The position numbers were made by a program, and so were the translations under genes. This document shows, in pieces, positions 10,032 to 19,295 of a stretch of 64,000 bases of DNA; position 1 is the first letter of the stretch; each line of letters begins with the position of its first letter. The DNA lies in contig NZ_OU015584.1 in the NCBI RefSeq assembly GCF_907165195.1, forward strand, positions 124,001-188,000, written 5' to 3'. Origin of the DNA: Parvicella tangerina (GTDB lineage Bacteria; Bacteroidota; Bacteroidia; Flavobacteriales_D; Parvicellaceae). The notes beneath the pieces were generated by a model that was not told the DNA's origin, did not search any database, and saw nothing but the letters and a program-made list of their open reading frames with translations.

Positions 10032-11336
10032 TTGAGAGTAAAGAATTGGAGCATATTATATACGCTGGGCTACGGAATTGTGGCCATCGGTGAGCGTGTC
10101 TTCTACAAAAAGGTACAGGTAGTAGGTTTGGAAAATATTCCTAAGGACAAACCCATCATTTTTGCCTCAAACCATCAGAATGCATTCATGGATCCAGTCC
10201 TTATTGCAGTTCATTTGACCAAGCCAACTTATTATCTGGTTCGGGCGGATGTCTTCAAAAAACCACTAGTTGCAAAGATCTTCGATAGCATTAACATGAT
10301 GCCAGTTTATAGGGAGCGGGATGGAGTAAACACCAAAGAGGCGAACATAGGTGTGTTTAATCGTTGCTATGACATTCTTAAAGAAAACAGACCAATCATT
10401 ATATTCCCAGAGGGAAATCATGGTAGACTGAAGACGCTAAGACCTTTGAAAAAAGGTTTTGCTAGGATTGCAGCGGGGGCTGAAGAAAAACATGGAAAGG
10501 AGATTGATGTTCAGATCGTACCTGTAGGTTTGAATTATAGCGATCATTATAATATGGGTGCCGAACTCTTGATCAACTTTAAAGAACCAATTAGAACGAA
10601 CGATTATTTAACAGAATTGGAAAATCCTGTTCAGATCAATGCGCTTAAAGGGAAACTCCATCAGGAGATGAGTGATGCGATTATTGACATCCAGTCCAAG
10701 GAGTATTATCATACCATTCATGAAATGATGATGATGTTTGAACAGGAGTTAGCATCTCCAGAAGCTTCGCTACACGATAAGTTCCTGAAGCAAAAGGCGT
10801 TTATTGCTAAGGCAGAGGATTATCTTGCAAAGCACCCAGATGAACTGTTGGAAAAAGAAATGATTGCGTTTAAGGAACAAGTATATAACAACGGACTCAG
10901 GTATTGGTTGTTTGCTTCTGCTAAGCACAAGACGCTGTTTTCTGTAGTGGGTTTAATTTTATTTGCTCCAATTCACCTTTATGGAGTGATAAACAATTAT
11001 TTGCCATATCGTATACCAGCTTGGTTTGCTGAGACCAAAATGAAAGATCCGCAGTTTCAAAGTTCAATGAAGATGGCAATGGGGGTGGTGTTGTTCTTTT
11101 TGTTTTGGTTGTTGCAGTCTCTAGTTGTTTCAATTTTCACAGAAGGTTTGGTTTGGTACTATCTGCTTTCGTTACCATTATCAGCCTGGCTTAGCTACCA
11201 TTATTGGGTGAGATGGTTAAAAACTCGCGGACAATTAAGGTACAAAAAAATGGTTAAAAGCCAGAGCTCAAAACTGCTGAAGATGAAGAAGAGTTATAAC
11301 AAATTCAAGCAACTCTTTATAGCTATCAATCAATAA
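10032..11336 (+). CDS. 1-acyl-sn-glycerol-3-phosphate acyltransferase-type protein (PlsC family)
   Basis: 434 residues. It appears to start at TTG 10032, 5 bp after pheT; no in-frame ATG precedes the first motif. The acyltransferase signatures are NHQNAFMDP (HX4D-like, here NHQNAFMD) and FPEGNHG (about residues 45 and 125). After the catalytic domain there is a long helical segment and at least two membrane helices (LFSVVGLILFAPIHLY and MGVVLFFLFWLLQSL). It probably acylates a glycerophosphate-type lipid at the inner membrane. It resembles the paralog at 28177 in overall layout. The first His of the motif is in NHQNAFMD, so the motif is intact. Confidence 0.8.
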   Translation: MRVKNWSILYTLGYGIVAIGERVFYKKVQVVGLENIPKDKPIIFASNHQNAFMDPVLIAVHLTKPTYYLVRADVFKKPLVAKIFDSINMMPVYRERDGVNTKEANIGVFNRCYDILKENRPIIIFPEGNHGRLKTLRPLKKGFARIAAGAEEKHGKEIDVQIVPVGLNYSDHYNMGAELLINFKEPIRTNDYLTELENPVQINALKGKLHQEMSDAIIDIQSKEYYHTIHEMMMMFEQELASPEASLHDKFLKQKAFIAKAEDYLAKHPDELLEKEMIAFKEQVYNNGLRYWLFASAKHKTLFSVVGLILFAPIHLYGVINNYLPYRIPAWFAETKMKDPQFQSSMKMAMGVVLFFLFWLLQSLVVSIFTEGLVWYYLLSLPLSAWLSYHYWVRWLKTRGQLRYKKMVKSQSSKLLKMKKSYNKFKQLFIAINQ

Positions 11337-12625
11337 TTGACAGGTTCCAGTTCTTTGAAGAATGTTTTAATCGTTTCTAGGTCTGTCAACTCATGTGAGT
11401 TATTATGAAAGGACCTCAATTCTCCACTAGTTGTATGGTATAAATACACCGTATTATATTCATCTTCTTTTTCTTGAAAGGCATAGAAACCAGCATCCTC
11501 AATGGACTCATCCAAAGGAAGTTTCTCGTAGGTATTGGTTGCTAATAACGAATTCCCAGAGAGATCAAACAAAGAGAAATAATCGTTTTCATAACCATAA
11601 ACAAAGTGTTCGTCTGCAACGATCTTTTGAAATGACTTAGTGGTTTCAAGCTGCAGAATAACGTTGCCTTTTTTATCCCTGATCGTACTGTTTTCGTACC
11701 CGTCAGTGGTGTAATAATAAGGCGTTTTGTTATTAATTTCTCCACCTGAATACAGCGAAGTATCGTTTAGTGGAAGAATGTTAGTAAAGTACTCCTTTGA
11801 AGAAAGTTTGTACAGCGGCATTTTCCATTTTCCTTTCTTTTTCTGAATGATGGTGAAAGAGTCATCAATATCACAAAACCCTTGTGCCAGAAGGATCGGT
11901 TGATTAGAATAAGGGCTAGTTCTAACTTCTACGATCCCATATCCACATTCATCAATGAATAGTATTTTACCCGTAGAATCAACAATTAAAGGGGCAGTCA
12001 TGTTGGTTTCTTTGTGGGTATGCCAACCCAAATAATCGTTTGGTCCTACTTGCTGATACAAGTCGAAGTTTTTGAGGGTTTTAATTGCTTCACCTTTTTT
12101 ATTGTAGAAGGTTTCATCTTCTTGATTACTTATAGTGTAATACCCTAAATCACACTTGCTGAAAAAAGTTCCTCGCTTAGTGAGTAGTGTATCGCCTAAT
12201 GATGATAATAGGAACCCCGAATGGTTTTCATAGTGATTTAGAATAATTACCTGATCTTCAGAGTGGTAAATAATGTCTTCTGGTTCTCCATGGACTTCAG
12301 CAATGCGTTTCCCGGTTGTCAGATTATATATGGCATAACGCTGCTCGTAGTTTTCATACTCGCTGCGAAGTAACACAAGGTCTTGACCGTTTTCGTCTTG
12401 TCCGACAAGTTCATAAGAACTCCCGTAATCAATGATGCTGTCATTGTTTTTGTCAGCGTTGTGTCGAATGTAATACGTGTAGGCTGAGTCACAAGACACC
12501 CCCTTATCTACAAGAATGTGGTATTCATTCAGGGCATAACAAGGATCCAATGGCACCCCTTGTAAAGTCTGAGCAAAAAGAAAACCAAACGGATATAAAA
12601 TGAAGAGAACAATTAAAAGCTTCAT
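11330..12625 (-). CDS. Secreted protein of unknown function, WG/beta-propeller-like
   Basis: 431 residues from ATG 12625, where a signal peptide begins (LLIVLFILYPFGFLFAQ); the frame continues upstream to 12670. The mature part has repeated short segments of the type 'value, then DSTGKILF / KKGEAIK / DKKGNVIL / DLSGNSLL', which recall WG-type or beta-propeller repeats. I do not recognise the family with certainty. Its 3' end overlaps the converging acyltransferase gene by 7 bp. Confidence 0.6.
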   Translation of the reverse strand: MKLLIVLFILYPFGFLFAQTLQGVPLDPCYALNEYHILVDKGVSCDSAYTYYIRHNADKNNDSIIDYGSSYELVGQDENGQDLVLLRSEYENYEQRYAIYNLTTGKRIAEVHGEPEDIIYHSEDQVIILNHYENHSGFLLSSLGDTLLTKRGTFFSKCDLGYYTISNQEDETFYNKKGEAIKTLKNFDLYQQVGPNDYLGWHTHKETNMTAPLIVDSTGKILFIDECGYGIVEVRTSPYSNQPILLAQGFCDIDDSFTIIQKKKGKWKMPLYKLSSKEYFTNILPLNDTSLYSGGEINNKTPYYYTTDGYENSTIRDKKGNVILQLETTKSFQKIVADEHFVYGYENDYFSLFDLSGNSLLATNTYEKLPLDESIEDAGFYAFQEKEDEYNTVYLYHTTSGELRSFHNNSHELTDLETIKTFFKELEPVNY

Positions 12626-12679
12626 GCGATAAATTTTCTTCAAATTTAACCGCAAAATTGAATCGTCCACTAGGCAGAA

Positions 12680-13111
12680 TTACGGATTTACAGAAAATTT
12701 ATATTCCAGCGGGATACACATTTCATCATTACATACCATGTAATAGATAGTTCCAGTAATATGTTCTTTAGCAGTGGATGCTAGAACCTGCTTGTAGTAC
12801 GTTTTATTCTCGAAGTACTTCACTTCAACACCAAAAGACTCATCCATTTCAACATGGCCTTTTGGTTCTAATATGCCACCAATAAGTTCGGGTGCGGGAT
12901 CGTCATAAACAATTTCAGTTGGAAGAGGACCTCCGGTTGGATCCGGCAGATTAGCAGCATATAAGTGCCAGCCAGACTCAATGTGGGCATCAAATACAAG
13001 GGTATCTCCGTGGGTAGAAGTCTGAAAGCTTACGGGATTATGTTGCGAATAGCTTGCAGTCCCGCAGGACAAGAAGAATAGGAATAAAAATAGCGTATGG
13101 ATCTTTTTCAT
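12680..13111 (-). CDS. Stand-alone DsbD N-terminal-domain protein
   Basis: 143 residues with a signal peptide (LFLFLFFLSCGTASYSQ, possibly a lipobox at LSCG). The rest matches the alpha (N-terminal) domain of the thiol:disulfide interchange protein DsbD: SGWHLYAANLPDPTGGPLPT near the start and a YYMVCNDEMC segment near the C-terminus that holds the two redox cysteines. In DsbD this domain passes electrons from the membrane part to periplasmic partners. It is the last of four such domains in a row and lies 2 bp after the previous gene. Confidence 0.8.
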   Translation of the reverse strand: MKKIHTLFLFLFFLSCGTASYSQHNPVSFQTSTHGDTLVFDAHIESGWHLYAANLPDPTGGPLPTEIVYDDPAPELIGGILEPKGHVEMDESFGVEVKYFENKTYYKQVLASTAKEHITGTIYYMVCNDEMCIPLEYKFSVNP

Positions 13112-13113
13112 AA

Positions 13114-13620
13114 CTAAGGTTTAATTGCTAGTTCAAAACTATAATCCGCAGGAGGCAAACACTTGGTTGCATTGCAGATCATGTAATTCACATTACCCTT
13201 TAGTACAAATTCCTCGCCAGAAATTGGCTTTATTTTTTGTTTGAAGATCGCCAGGTTTTTGAAATAGCCGATGTCACTCTCACTTTCTTGATCAAACTTC
13301 GTTTTTAGGCCTTCTTCTTCTATTTCACCAACCAACTCATAATGTTCATTTTTTTCAAAGGAGATGAGCGTGGGCAAAGGGCCAAGGAAGTTAGTGTTGT
13401 GAACAGAATAGGTATTCCAGTCAGTGTTTAACCATGCTTTCATGACGATAAAGTCACCTTCCCTAATTGCTTCCCAATGAATGAGTTCACCTTCTTGAAA
13501 CTGGTAAGAGTTTTCACTTTTAACTTCTTCAGAAGACATCACCTCTTCTTCAGAAATAGCACTACAAGAGAAGAGTACTAAAGCAAGGATAGCTAGCAGG
13601 TATGAACTGGCTCGAGTCAC
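13114..13620 (-). CDS. Lipoprotein with a DsbD N-terminal domain
   Basis: 168 residues. The signal peptide ends in a lipobox (LALVLFSC), so the protein is probably lipid-anchored. The DsbD alpha-type domain follows (DWNTYSVHNTNFLGPLPT), with the paired cysteines in YMICNATKC. It lies between two other copies of the same domain, 18 bp after the one upstream. It probably serves as an extra electron acceptor or delivery module for DsbD; the specific client is unknown. Confidence 0.78.
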   Translation of the reverse strand: MTRASSYLLAILALVLFSCSAISEEEVMSSEEVKSENSYQFQEGELIHWEAIREGDFIVMKAWLNTDWNTYSVHNTNFLGPLPTLISFEKNEHYELVGEIEEEGLKTKFDQESESDIGYFKNLAIFKQKIKPISGEEFVLKGNVNYMICNATKCLPPADYSFELAIKP

Positions 13621-13638
13621 GAAACGAATTTAGTGAAA

Positions 13639-14022
13639 TTACTTTAAATCAACTTCAAAAAACTCATCAAATAAGACACACTTTTCAGCATCACAAGTTT
13701 GATAGGTAATTTTTCCCGATAAGGTTTGAGGAAGTTCTCCGGTTACTTTTACTTTTTGAACGAAAATTGCTTGATCAGCAAATTGGGTGACATCCATTTC
13801 CCAAACAGGGTCATATTCGGTATAGAAACCTTCTTCAGATGCCTCGCCAATTTCAATATTTTCATTTTCATCAAATTGAAGCCAAGTTGGATACGGACCT
13901 GCTCCAACTTCCATAAATTGAGAATAAGTATGGTAGCCCTCTGCTAAGTCTGCAATCATCTTTATTTCGAACTCTCCATTTCCGAGACTCTCCACTTCAT
14001 AAGAGCAAGTGGCGGTTGTCAT
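13639..14022 (-). CDS. DsbD N-terminal-domain protein without signal peptide, in frame with dsbD
   Basis: 127 residues, an alpha-type DsbD domain very like the one at the N-terminus of the adjacent dsbD (GYHTYSQFMEVGAGPYPT against SWHTYSQFMEMGGPLPT), with cysteines in YQTCDAEKC. It has no signal peptide. dsbD ends with TAA, then one GAG codon, then this ATG, all in the same frame. It may therefore be exported only by readthrough as a DsbD extension, or be a domain cut off by a recent stop mutation. As a separate cytoplasmic protein its redox role would be hard to explain. Confidence 0.7.
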   Translation of the reverse strand: MTTATCSYEVESLGNGEFEIKMIADLAEGYHTYSQFMEVGAGPYPTWLQFDENENIEIGEASEEGFYTEYDPVWEMDVTQFADQAIFVQKVKVTGELPQTLSGKITYQTCDAEKCVLFDEFFEVDLK

Positions 14023-14025
14023 CTC

Positions 14026-16059
14026 TTAGAGCTCTACAGGTTCGTCTGCCGATGCTTCGATTTCTTTGAGCTCCTCTTCCGTTAGGTCACCTTTTTTAAG
14101 TTTTTCAAAAGCGTCTAAACCACATTTCAGCCAATCAGCATATTCTTCTGAATCAGGAGTGTAACCTACTGGATTATTCAGCAAAAACTCATCGGGAGAC
14201 AACAGTACGTAGAAAGGTTGAGAAACCTGACCAAACCTTATCGCTTCAAAAGTTGACCACTTATCACCAACAGTTTTCAGCATTTTTGTTTTAGTCTTTC
14301 CATCTGGCAATGGAATTTCAATCGGTTTTTGTTGTTCTGCTGGTAGCGCAACTTTATCATCCACATAAAGAGAAACAATAACGTATTCGTTCAGTAACGC
14401 TTCCACATCACTATCCACCCATACTTTCTCTTCCATTCTGCGACAGTTTACACATGCATATCCAGTAAAGTCCACTAGCAGAGGCTTGTTAACCTTTTTA
14501 GCATATTCCAGAGCTTCGTAATAATCAGTAAAGTGACGATTTCCTCCATACCAACTATACCAAGTAGAAGGCGGAAAACCACTAATCAAGTCAGTTCGCC
14601 ATGGTTGCTTTTCTTGAGGAAGGACACCAGGAAAAAGATATACTCCGAAAAGCAAAAAGACAACTGCAATAACTTTCCGAGTAGTACCAATTTTTGCTCC
14701 TTTCGAGTCGTGCGGAAACTTGATTAGCCCAAACAAATAAACAGTGGTAATAAGAGCAAGTAGGATCCAAACGAGGTAAAAAGTCTCTCTATGAACAATT
14801 CCAAAGCGATAAACAAAATCAGCATTGCTCAGGAACTTCAAGGCCATTCCTAACTCAACAAAACCAATAACCACCTTAACGGTGTTCAGCCAACCCCCAG
14901 ACTGCGGAAGGGATTTAAGTAAAGCGGGAAATGCCGCAAAAATTGTAAAAGGAAGACCAAGGCCTAAACCAAATCCGAGCATTGCAATAGTGACGAGCCA
15001 AGGATCAAAATCAGATGTTAATGATCCCGCTAACACTGAACCAAGCAGAGGTCCTGTACAAGAGAACGACACGATCGCTAAAACTAACGCCATAAACATG
15101 ATGCCAATTACACCACCAATGTCCGATGCTTTATCAGCCTTGTTAGCCCAACTTGAAGGCAGAGTAAGTTCGTAATACCCGAAGAATGAGAAGGCAAAGA
15201 ATAAGAAAATAGCAAAGAAAATGATGTTCAAGGTGAAGTTTGTACTGATGTTATTGAGAATTTCTGATTCTGCCCCAAAATGAAAAGGAATACTAAGCGA
15301 AACATACACTAAGACAATACTGAACCCGTAAAGTAAAGCTTTTGCAATTCCACTTTTATCTTTACCTCCTTTAGTGAAAAAACTCACCGTTAAAGGGATC
15401 ATAGGAAAAACACATGGCGTTATTAATGAAACTAATCCTCCACCTAGGCCGAGTAGTAAAATCCACCAATAGCTTTTTTTGTCTTCGTCATTAACCCCAC
15501 TTCCTCCGCAGTCATTTATAGGAGCATTGAGACTTAGGTTTTCGGGATCTGGGATCAAAGATAAAGCAGAACTATCGGCAATAAGAACACTTTCTTTTCC
15601 AGAGCCAGACTCAAGATCAAGGGTAAACATATAATCTACAGGACCAATGCATTTACCGTCAACGTCCGTACAGATTTGATAATTCACGTTTCCAGAAAGT
15701 GTTGTTGCATCTGGGTTTAGCCTTTTAACTTTCTGGGTGAAGGTTGCTGATCCGTCAAATTGTACAACTTCTATTTCAAAAATTTCATCAAAATAGGTGG
15801 TAGTCTCGCTTTCTTCTGCCACTCCAATCAATTCGAAGTCATCTCCCGTCTCAAAAGTTATCCAAGTAGGTAATGGACCACCCATTTCCATAAACTGAGA
15901 ATAGGTATGCCAAGATTCTGCAAGTTCTACTGATATTGTTATCTCAAACTCTTCGTTACCCAGGCTTTTTGATGTTGAACTCCACGACACAAACTCCTCT
16001 GCTTGTCCAAACCCAACTAATCCAAGTAATGTAACTATTGAAAAAATGACTCCTCTCAT
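14026..16059 (-). CDS. dsbD: Thiol:disulfide interchange protein DsbD
   Basis: 677 residues. It carries electrons from cytoplasmic thioredoxin to the periplasm. Order: signal peptide (IVTLLGLVGFGQA), alpha domain with YQICTDVDGKC (about 25-155), a transmembrane part of about eight helices (about 195-480; LLGLGGGLVSLITPCVFPMI and SFSCTGPLLG carry the membrane cysteines), and a C-terminal thioredoxin-like domain with the CxxC motif in TGYACVNCRRMEE. All three cysteine pairs are present. It heads a run of three further alpha-domain genes. The region upstream to 16266 separates it from a divergent transglycosylase. Confidence 0.93.
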   Translation of the reverse strand: MRGVIFSIVTLLGLVGFGQAEEFVSWSSTSKSLGNEEFEITISVELAESWHTYSQFMEMGGPLPTWITFETGDDFELIGVAEESETTTYFDEIFEIEVVQFDGSATFTQKVKRLNPDATTLSGNVNYQICTDVDGKCIGPVDYMFTLDLESGSGKESVLIADSSALSLIPDPENLSLNAPINDCGGSGVNDEDKKSYWWILLLGLGGGLVSLITPCVFPMIPLTVSFFTKGGKDKSGIAKALLYGFSIVLVYVSLSIPFHFGAESEILNNISTNFTLNIIFFAIFLFFAFSFFGYYELTLPSSWANKADKASDIGGVIGIMFMALVLAIVSFSCTGPLLGSVLAGSLTSDFDPWLVTIAMLGFGLGLGLPFTIFAAFPALLKSLPQSGGWLNTVKVVIGFVELGMALKFLSNADFVYRFGIVHRETFYLVWILLALITTVYLFGLIKFPHDSKGAKIGTTRKVIAVVFLLFGVYLFPGVLPQEKQPWRTDLISGFPPSTWYSWYGGNRHFTDYYEALEYAKKVNKPLLVDFTGYACVNCRRMEEKVWVDSDVEALLNEYVIVSLYVDDKVALPAEQQKPIEIPLPDGKTKTKMLKTVGDKWSTFEAIRFGQVSQPFYVLLSPDEFLLNNPVGYTPDSEEYADWLKCGLDAFEKLKKGDLTEEELKEIEASADEPVEL

Positions 16060-16266
16060 GATCCTCTTTATCTTGAAATTTTACGAAGTCAAAAATAAGG
16101 GAATATATCTTGAAATGGGTCGTATTTATTTAATTGTTCTTGGAATCCTAAAACAAGTTTTCCTTGCTTTCCACAACTCCTTGTGAGGTTTTCCTTATGA
16201 AAACGTAACTTTTCGCTTTGGATATAGTTAATTTAGTAGAGTCGTTTAGATTTAAATAGTCTTATT

Positions 16267-17226
16267 TTGAGATTTTTAGGAGTTATTATAGCACTTTTTT
16301 GGTGCGCGGTAAACTGGTCGCAGGAGTATCGGGTGATTGAAACATTTCATCTGGAAGATACCTCGCACAGGCTTTTTGTGAGTACAGATGAGCTGATTGA
16401 AGAAAGGTGGGACATCCTTGCTCAACCTAATTTTTGGAGAGAAGTAATGAATCTGCCGCCAGACTCTTGTATTATCAACATTGCTGCAACGCGCGAGATC
16501 TTGGGGAAGGACTCTTTTGTGGAATGGAAAAAACAAACAGAAGAAGAAAAATCATTGTATAAAGACAGCGTGCGAAAAGCATATAGCTTGGCAGACTCAG
16601 TGATGATCTATGTGACCTCTGGTAAAAATCACTTTTATAACGTAGAGAAGGTCGTTCCAAGTATCTCCAGAGCAATTGAGATCTTTCAGCAATACAATAC
16701 AGATCCTTGGTATGCTCAAGCAATTCTGTTGATTGAAAGCCCCGGAAAAATTGCATATAGTAGCGTAGGTGCCTACGGGCCATTTCAGTTAATGAAATCG
16801 GTGGCCAGAGATCATGGACTAACAGTTAATAGCAAAGTGGACGAGCGTAAGGACTTTGACAAATCTGCCATGGGGGCATCGAGTTTGTTGAGAAAGACGT
16901 GCATTCCAGAAGCAAGGCGAATTTTGGATGCTCACGACTTATCGTACAACGAAACAGATATCTGGTTCAGGTTATTCGTATTACATATTTATCATGCTGG
17001 TGCAGGCAATGTATCCGGTTTAATGAAAAGTATGGACCCTAAATGTGGCGGACAGGAGTTGATTACAGCAATGTGGCAAAATGAATGGGGTGGTTTTAAG
17101 AATGCTTCTCAAAATTATTCTCAGGTTGCACTTGCTTCCCTCCTCAGGTTGCATGAACTTATTTACAGAGATTGTGATGCCATGTTTGAGTGTACCTCTG
17201 AAGAAACGCTTAATGAACAACCTTAG
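16267..17226 (+). CDS. Lytic transglycosylase-type peptidoglycan hydrolase
   Basis: 319 residues. It appears to start at TTG 16267, because the signal peptide (FLGVIIALFWCAVNWSQ) follows at once and no ATG is available. The SLT-type domain (about 150-300) has the catalytic Glu in AILLIESPG, the GAYGPFQLM motif and the YHAGAGNV motif, all typical of family 1 lytic transglycosylases. It should cleave glycan strands in the periplasm. It is 9 bp before the phosphatase gene, so the two are probably co-transcribed. The N-terminal 130 residues are not recognised. Confidence 0.82.
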   Translation: MRFLGVIIALFWCAVNWSQEYRVIETFHLEDTSHRLFVSTDELIEERWDILAQPNFWREVMNLPPDSCIINIAATREILGKDSFVEWKKQTEEEKSLYKDSVRKAYSLADSVMIYVTSGKNHFYNVEKVVPSISRAIEIFQQYNTDPWYAQAILLIESPGKIAYSSVGAYGPFQLMKSVARDHGLTVNSKVDERKDFDKSAMGASSLLRKTCIPEARRILDAHDLSYNETDIWFRLFVLHIYHAGAGNVSGLMKSMDPKCGGQELITAMWQNEWGGFKNASQNYSQVALASLLRLHELIYRDCDAMFECTSEETLNEQP

Positions 17227-17235
17227 TCATCTGCT

Positions 17236-19200
17236 ATGAAAAGTGGAGTTCTTTTACTGATCTGGGTGGTTTTTGGCGGTGTTCTCTACGGACAAACAAA
17301 CGAAGAACTTAAAGCGCTGATCCAATCGTCTAGTGGCCAACAGAAGTCACAATATCTAATCCAATTATCAAATAACCTTAAGAAAGAAGCTCCCAAAGAA
17401 GCCTTTGATTATGCCATTCAAGGTTTGGATCTCGCTGAAGGGAACTCCAGTTTAATGGGTGCAGGCAACGCATTGGCTGGACAAACATCCCTTTATTTAA
17501 AAGACTATGGTAATGCAATTATTTATGCTTCCAAGGCGGCAGATATTTACAAGGGAAATGATGACCAGAACTATGCAGTAGCCGTTGCTGTAGTGGCAGA
17601 TGCCTATGCTGCAAAAGGGGATCATAAGAATGCTATAATTTATGACGAATTGGGTTGCTCAGCTTATCAGGCAATTGGCAATGAGAAGAGCGCAGGGTTT
17701 TGTGCGGTGGGTGTAGCTGAAGGCTATACCAAACAAAAAAATCAAAAAAAGTCAATTGAATGGTACCAAAAGGCGGCTGACTTATTTGCTAAAGGAAAAG
17801 ATGCAGTTAATCAAGTACAGTGCTTATCGACTATTGGTGCGCTGTATTCGAATTATGGTGATTATAACTCGGCTAAGACGGCCTTTGACAAAGCACTTGC
17901 AGAAGCGAATACGCATAACCTTTCCGCTCAAATTCAAAAGATCGAACAGCATCTCGAAACGGTGGCAAATAATGAAGAAAAGAGTCAAAAGACGACAGAC
18001 TTTGAAGCGGACAAAAAGCAGGAGACCAAAAACTACATTGAGTCGATGGAGTTGACGCAGTCGAAGTCACTCGAAGAAATTGAGCAGCTTAGCGAGGAAG
18101 TACAGTTAGCAGAACTTAAAATAAAAGCAAAACAAGACGAGGCAAATCTGTTAAAGATTAAAAATCAGAAGCTTAAATTACAAGCCGTTCAGGCTATTTT
18201 AGAAAAAGATCTGGCTAATGCTGAAACGGAAAGGGCTAATGCAGAAAAGGAAGCTGAAGCTGCAAAGTCGCAAAACTTATATATTATTATCGCAGCCCTG
18301 GCAATGGTCGTTATTTTTGTTTTTATCGGCTTTGTTTTTAAGAATAACTCCAATAAGAAACTACATGCAAAGAATAAGGAGATTTTAAATAAAAGCAACG
18401 AGATCTCCAGTCAGAGGGACGAAATACTTAAGCAAACTAAAAACATTGAACAGAGTTTAGATTACGCTAAGAAGATCCAACAGGCACTATTACCATCTTC
18501 AAATTTGTTTAAGGAAGTCGCTCCTTCTTCATTTGTTTTCCTGAGACCCAAAGACAATGTAAGTGGAGATTTCTTTTGGTTTCATGAGTTGGAAGATGGC
18601 TTCATAGCTGCCGCAGCAGATTGCACGGGTCATGGTGTGCCTGGGGCTTTTATGTCAATTATTTTTAGTAATTTCTTAGATAAAGTAGTGGTAGACGAAG
18701 GCATTCACGACCCTGCTGAAGTCCTCGAAAGTATTGGCGCCCGCCTAACTTCAAAAATGAAGGAAAGAAAAATTACCGAAAAAGAGTTTAAAGATGGGAT
18801 GGATGTTTCAATCATTCATTTGAACAAATACAAGGAGCTAACGTATGCAGGTGCAAGAAACCCGATATACATTGTTCAGGAAGGCAAACTCAAAGAACTT
18901 AAAGGAACAAGAAGGTCGGTTGGAATGATGGATGACCGATTCAAACTTCCCTTTGAGAATGAAAAGGTTCAGCTTTCAACGTCAGATAAGATCTTTATGT
19001 TTTCGGATGGTTTTCCTGATCAAAAAGGAGGCTCTAAAGGAAAGAAGTTTTACTACCAGCCGTTTAAGGAACTACTGTTGAAGATTAGTCAGCAACAGAT
19101 TGTTGGTGCAGACAAAGAACTCAATAAAGCATATAATGAATGGAGAGGTAAACACGATCAATTTGATGATGTATTGGTAGTGGGAATTGAAGTTTCATAA
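17236..19200 (+). CDS. TPR-containing SpoIIE/PP2C-family serine phosphatase
   Basis: 654 residues. Signal peptide (LLLIWVVFGGVLYGQ), periplasmic TPR repeats (about 30-235), a long charged coiled coil, a membrane helix (LYIIIAALAMVVIFVFIGFVF), and a cytoplasmic SpoIIE-type PP2C domain with metal-binding motifs (DNVSGDFFW, AADCTGHGVPGAFMS, FSDGFPDQKGG, DDVLVVGIEV). It probably dephosphorylates a Ser/Thr-phosphorylated partner such as an anti-sigma antagonist in response to an outside cue. The layout parallels the TPR kinases at 3533 and 5544 with a different output domain. No partner gene is visible nearby. Confidence 0.87.
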   Translation: MKSGVLLLIWVVFGGVLYGQTNEELKALIQSSSGQQKSQYLIQLSNNLKKEAPKEAFDYAIQGLDLAEGNSSLMGAGNALAGQTSLYLKDYGNAIIYASKAADIYKGNDDQNYAVAVAVVADAYAAKGDHKNAIIYDELGCSAYQAIGNEKSAGFCAVGVAEGYTKQKNQKKSIEWYQKAADLFAKGKDAVNQVQCLSTIGALYSNYGDYNSAKTAFDKALAEANTHNLSAQIQKIEQHLETVANNEEKSQKTTDFEADKKQETKNYIESMELTQSKSLEEIEQLSEEVQLAELKIKAKQDEANLLKIKNQKLKLQAVQAILEKDLANAETERANAEKEAEAAKSQNLYIIIAALAMVVIFVFIGFVFKNNSNKKLHAKNKEILNKSNEISSQRDEILKQTKNIEQSLDYAKKIQQALLPSSNLFKEVAPSSFVFLRPKDNVSGDFFWFHELEDGFIAAAADCTGHGVPGAFMSIIFSNFLDKVVVDEGIHDPAEVLESIGARLTSKMKERKITEKEFKDGMDVSIIHLNKYKELTYAGARNPIYIVQEGKLKELKGTRRSVGMMDDRFKLPFENEKVQLSTSDKIFMFSDGFPDQKGGSKGKKFYYQPFKELLLKISQQQIVGADKELNKAYNEWRGKHDQFDDVLVVGIEVS

Positions 19201-19272
19201 CGCTCGAGTGACTGATCATCTTAATAATTCTCCGTTTATAATTTTTTATGATTTTACCAGTGAAGAGTGTTT

Positions 19273-19280
19273 TACATTTG
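19273..19280 (+). promoter_or_regulatory. Candidate -7 element before outer-membrane gene
   Basis: TACATTTG fits TAnnTTTG, 15 bp before the GTG start at 19296. The -33 element is not clear. Confidence 0.38.
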
Positions 19281-19295
19281 CCCTAAAGAAAAAAT

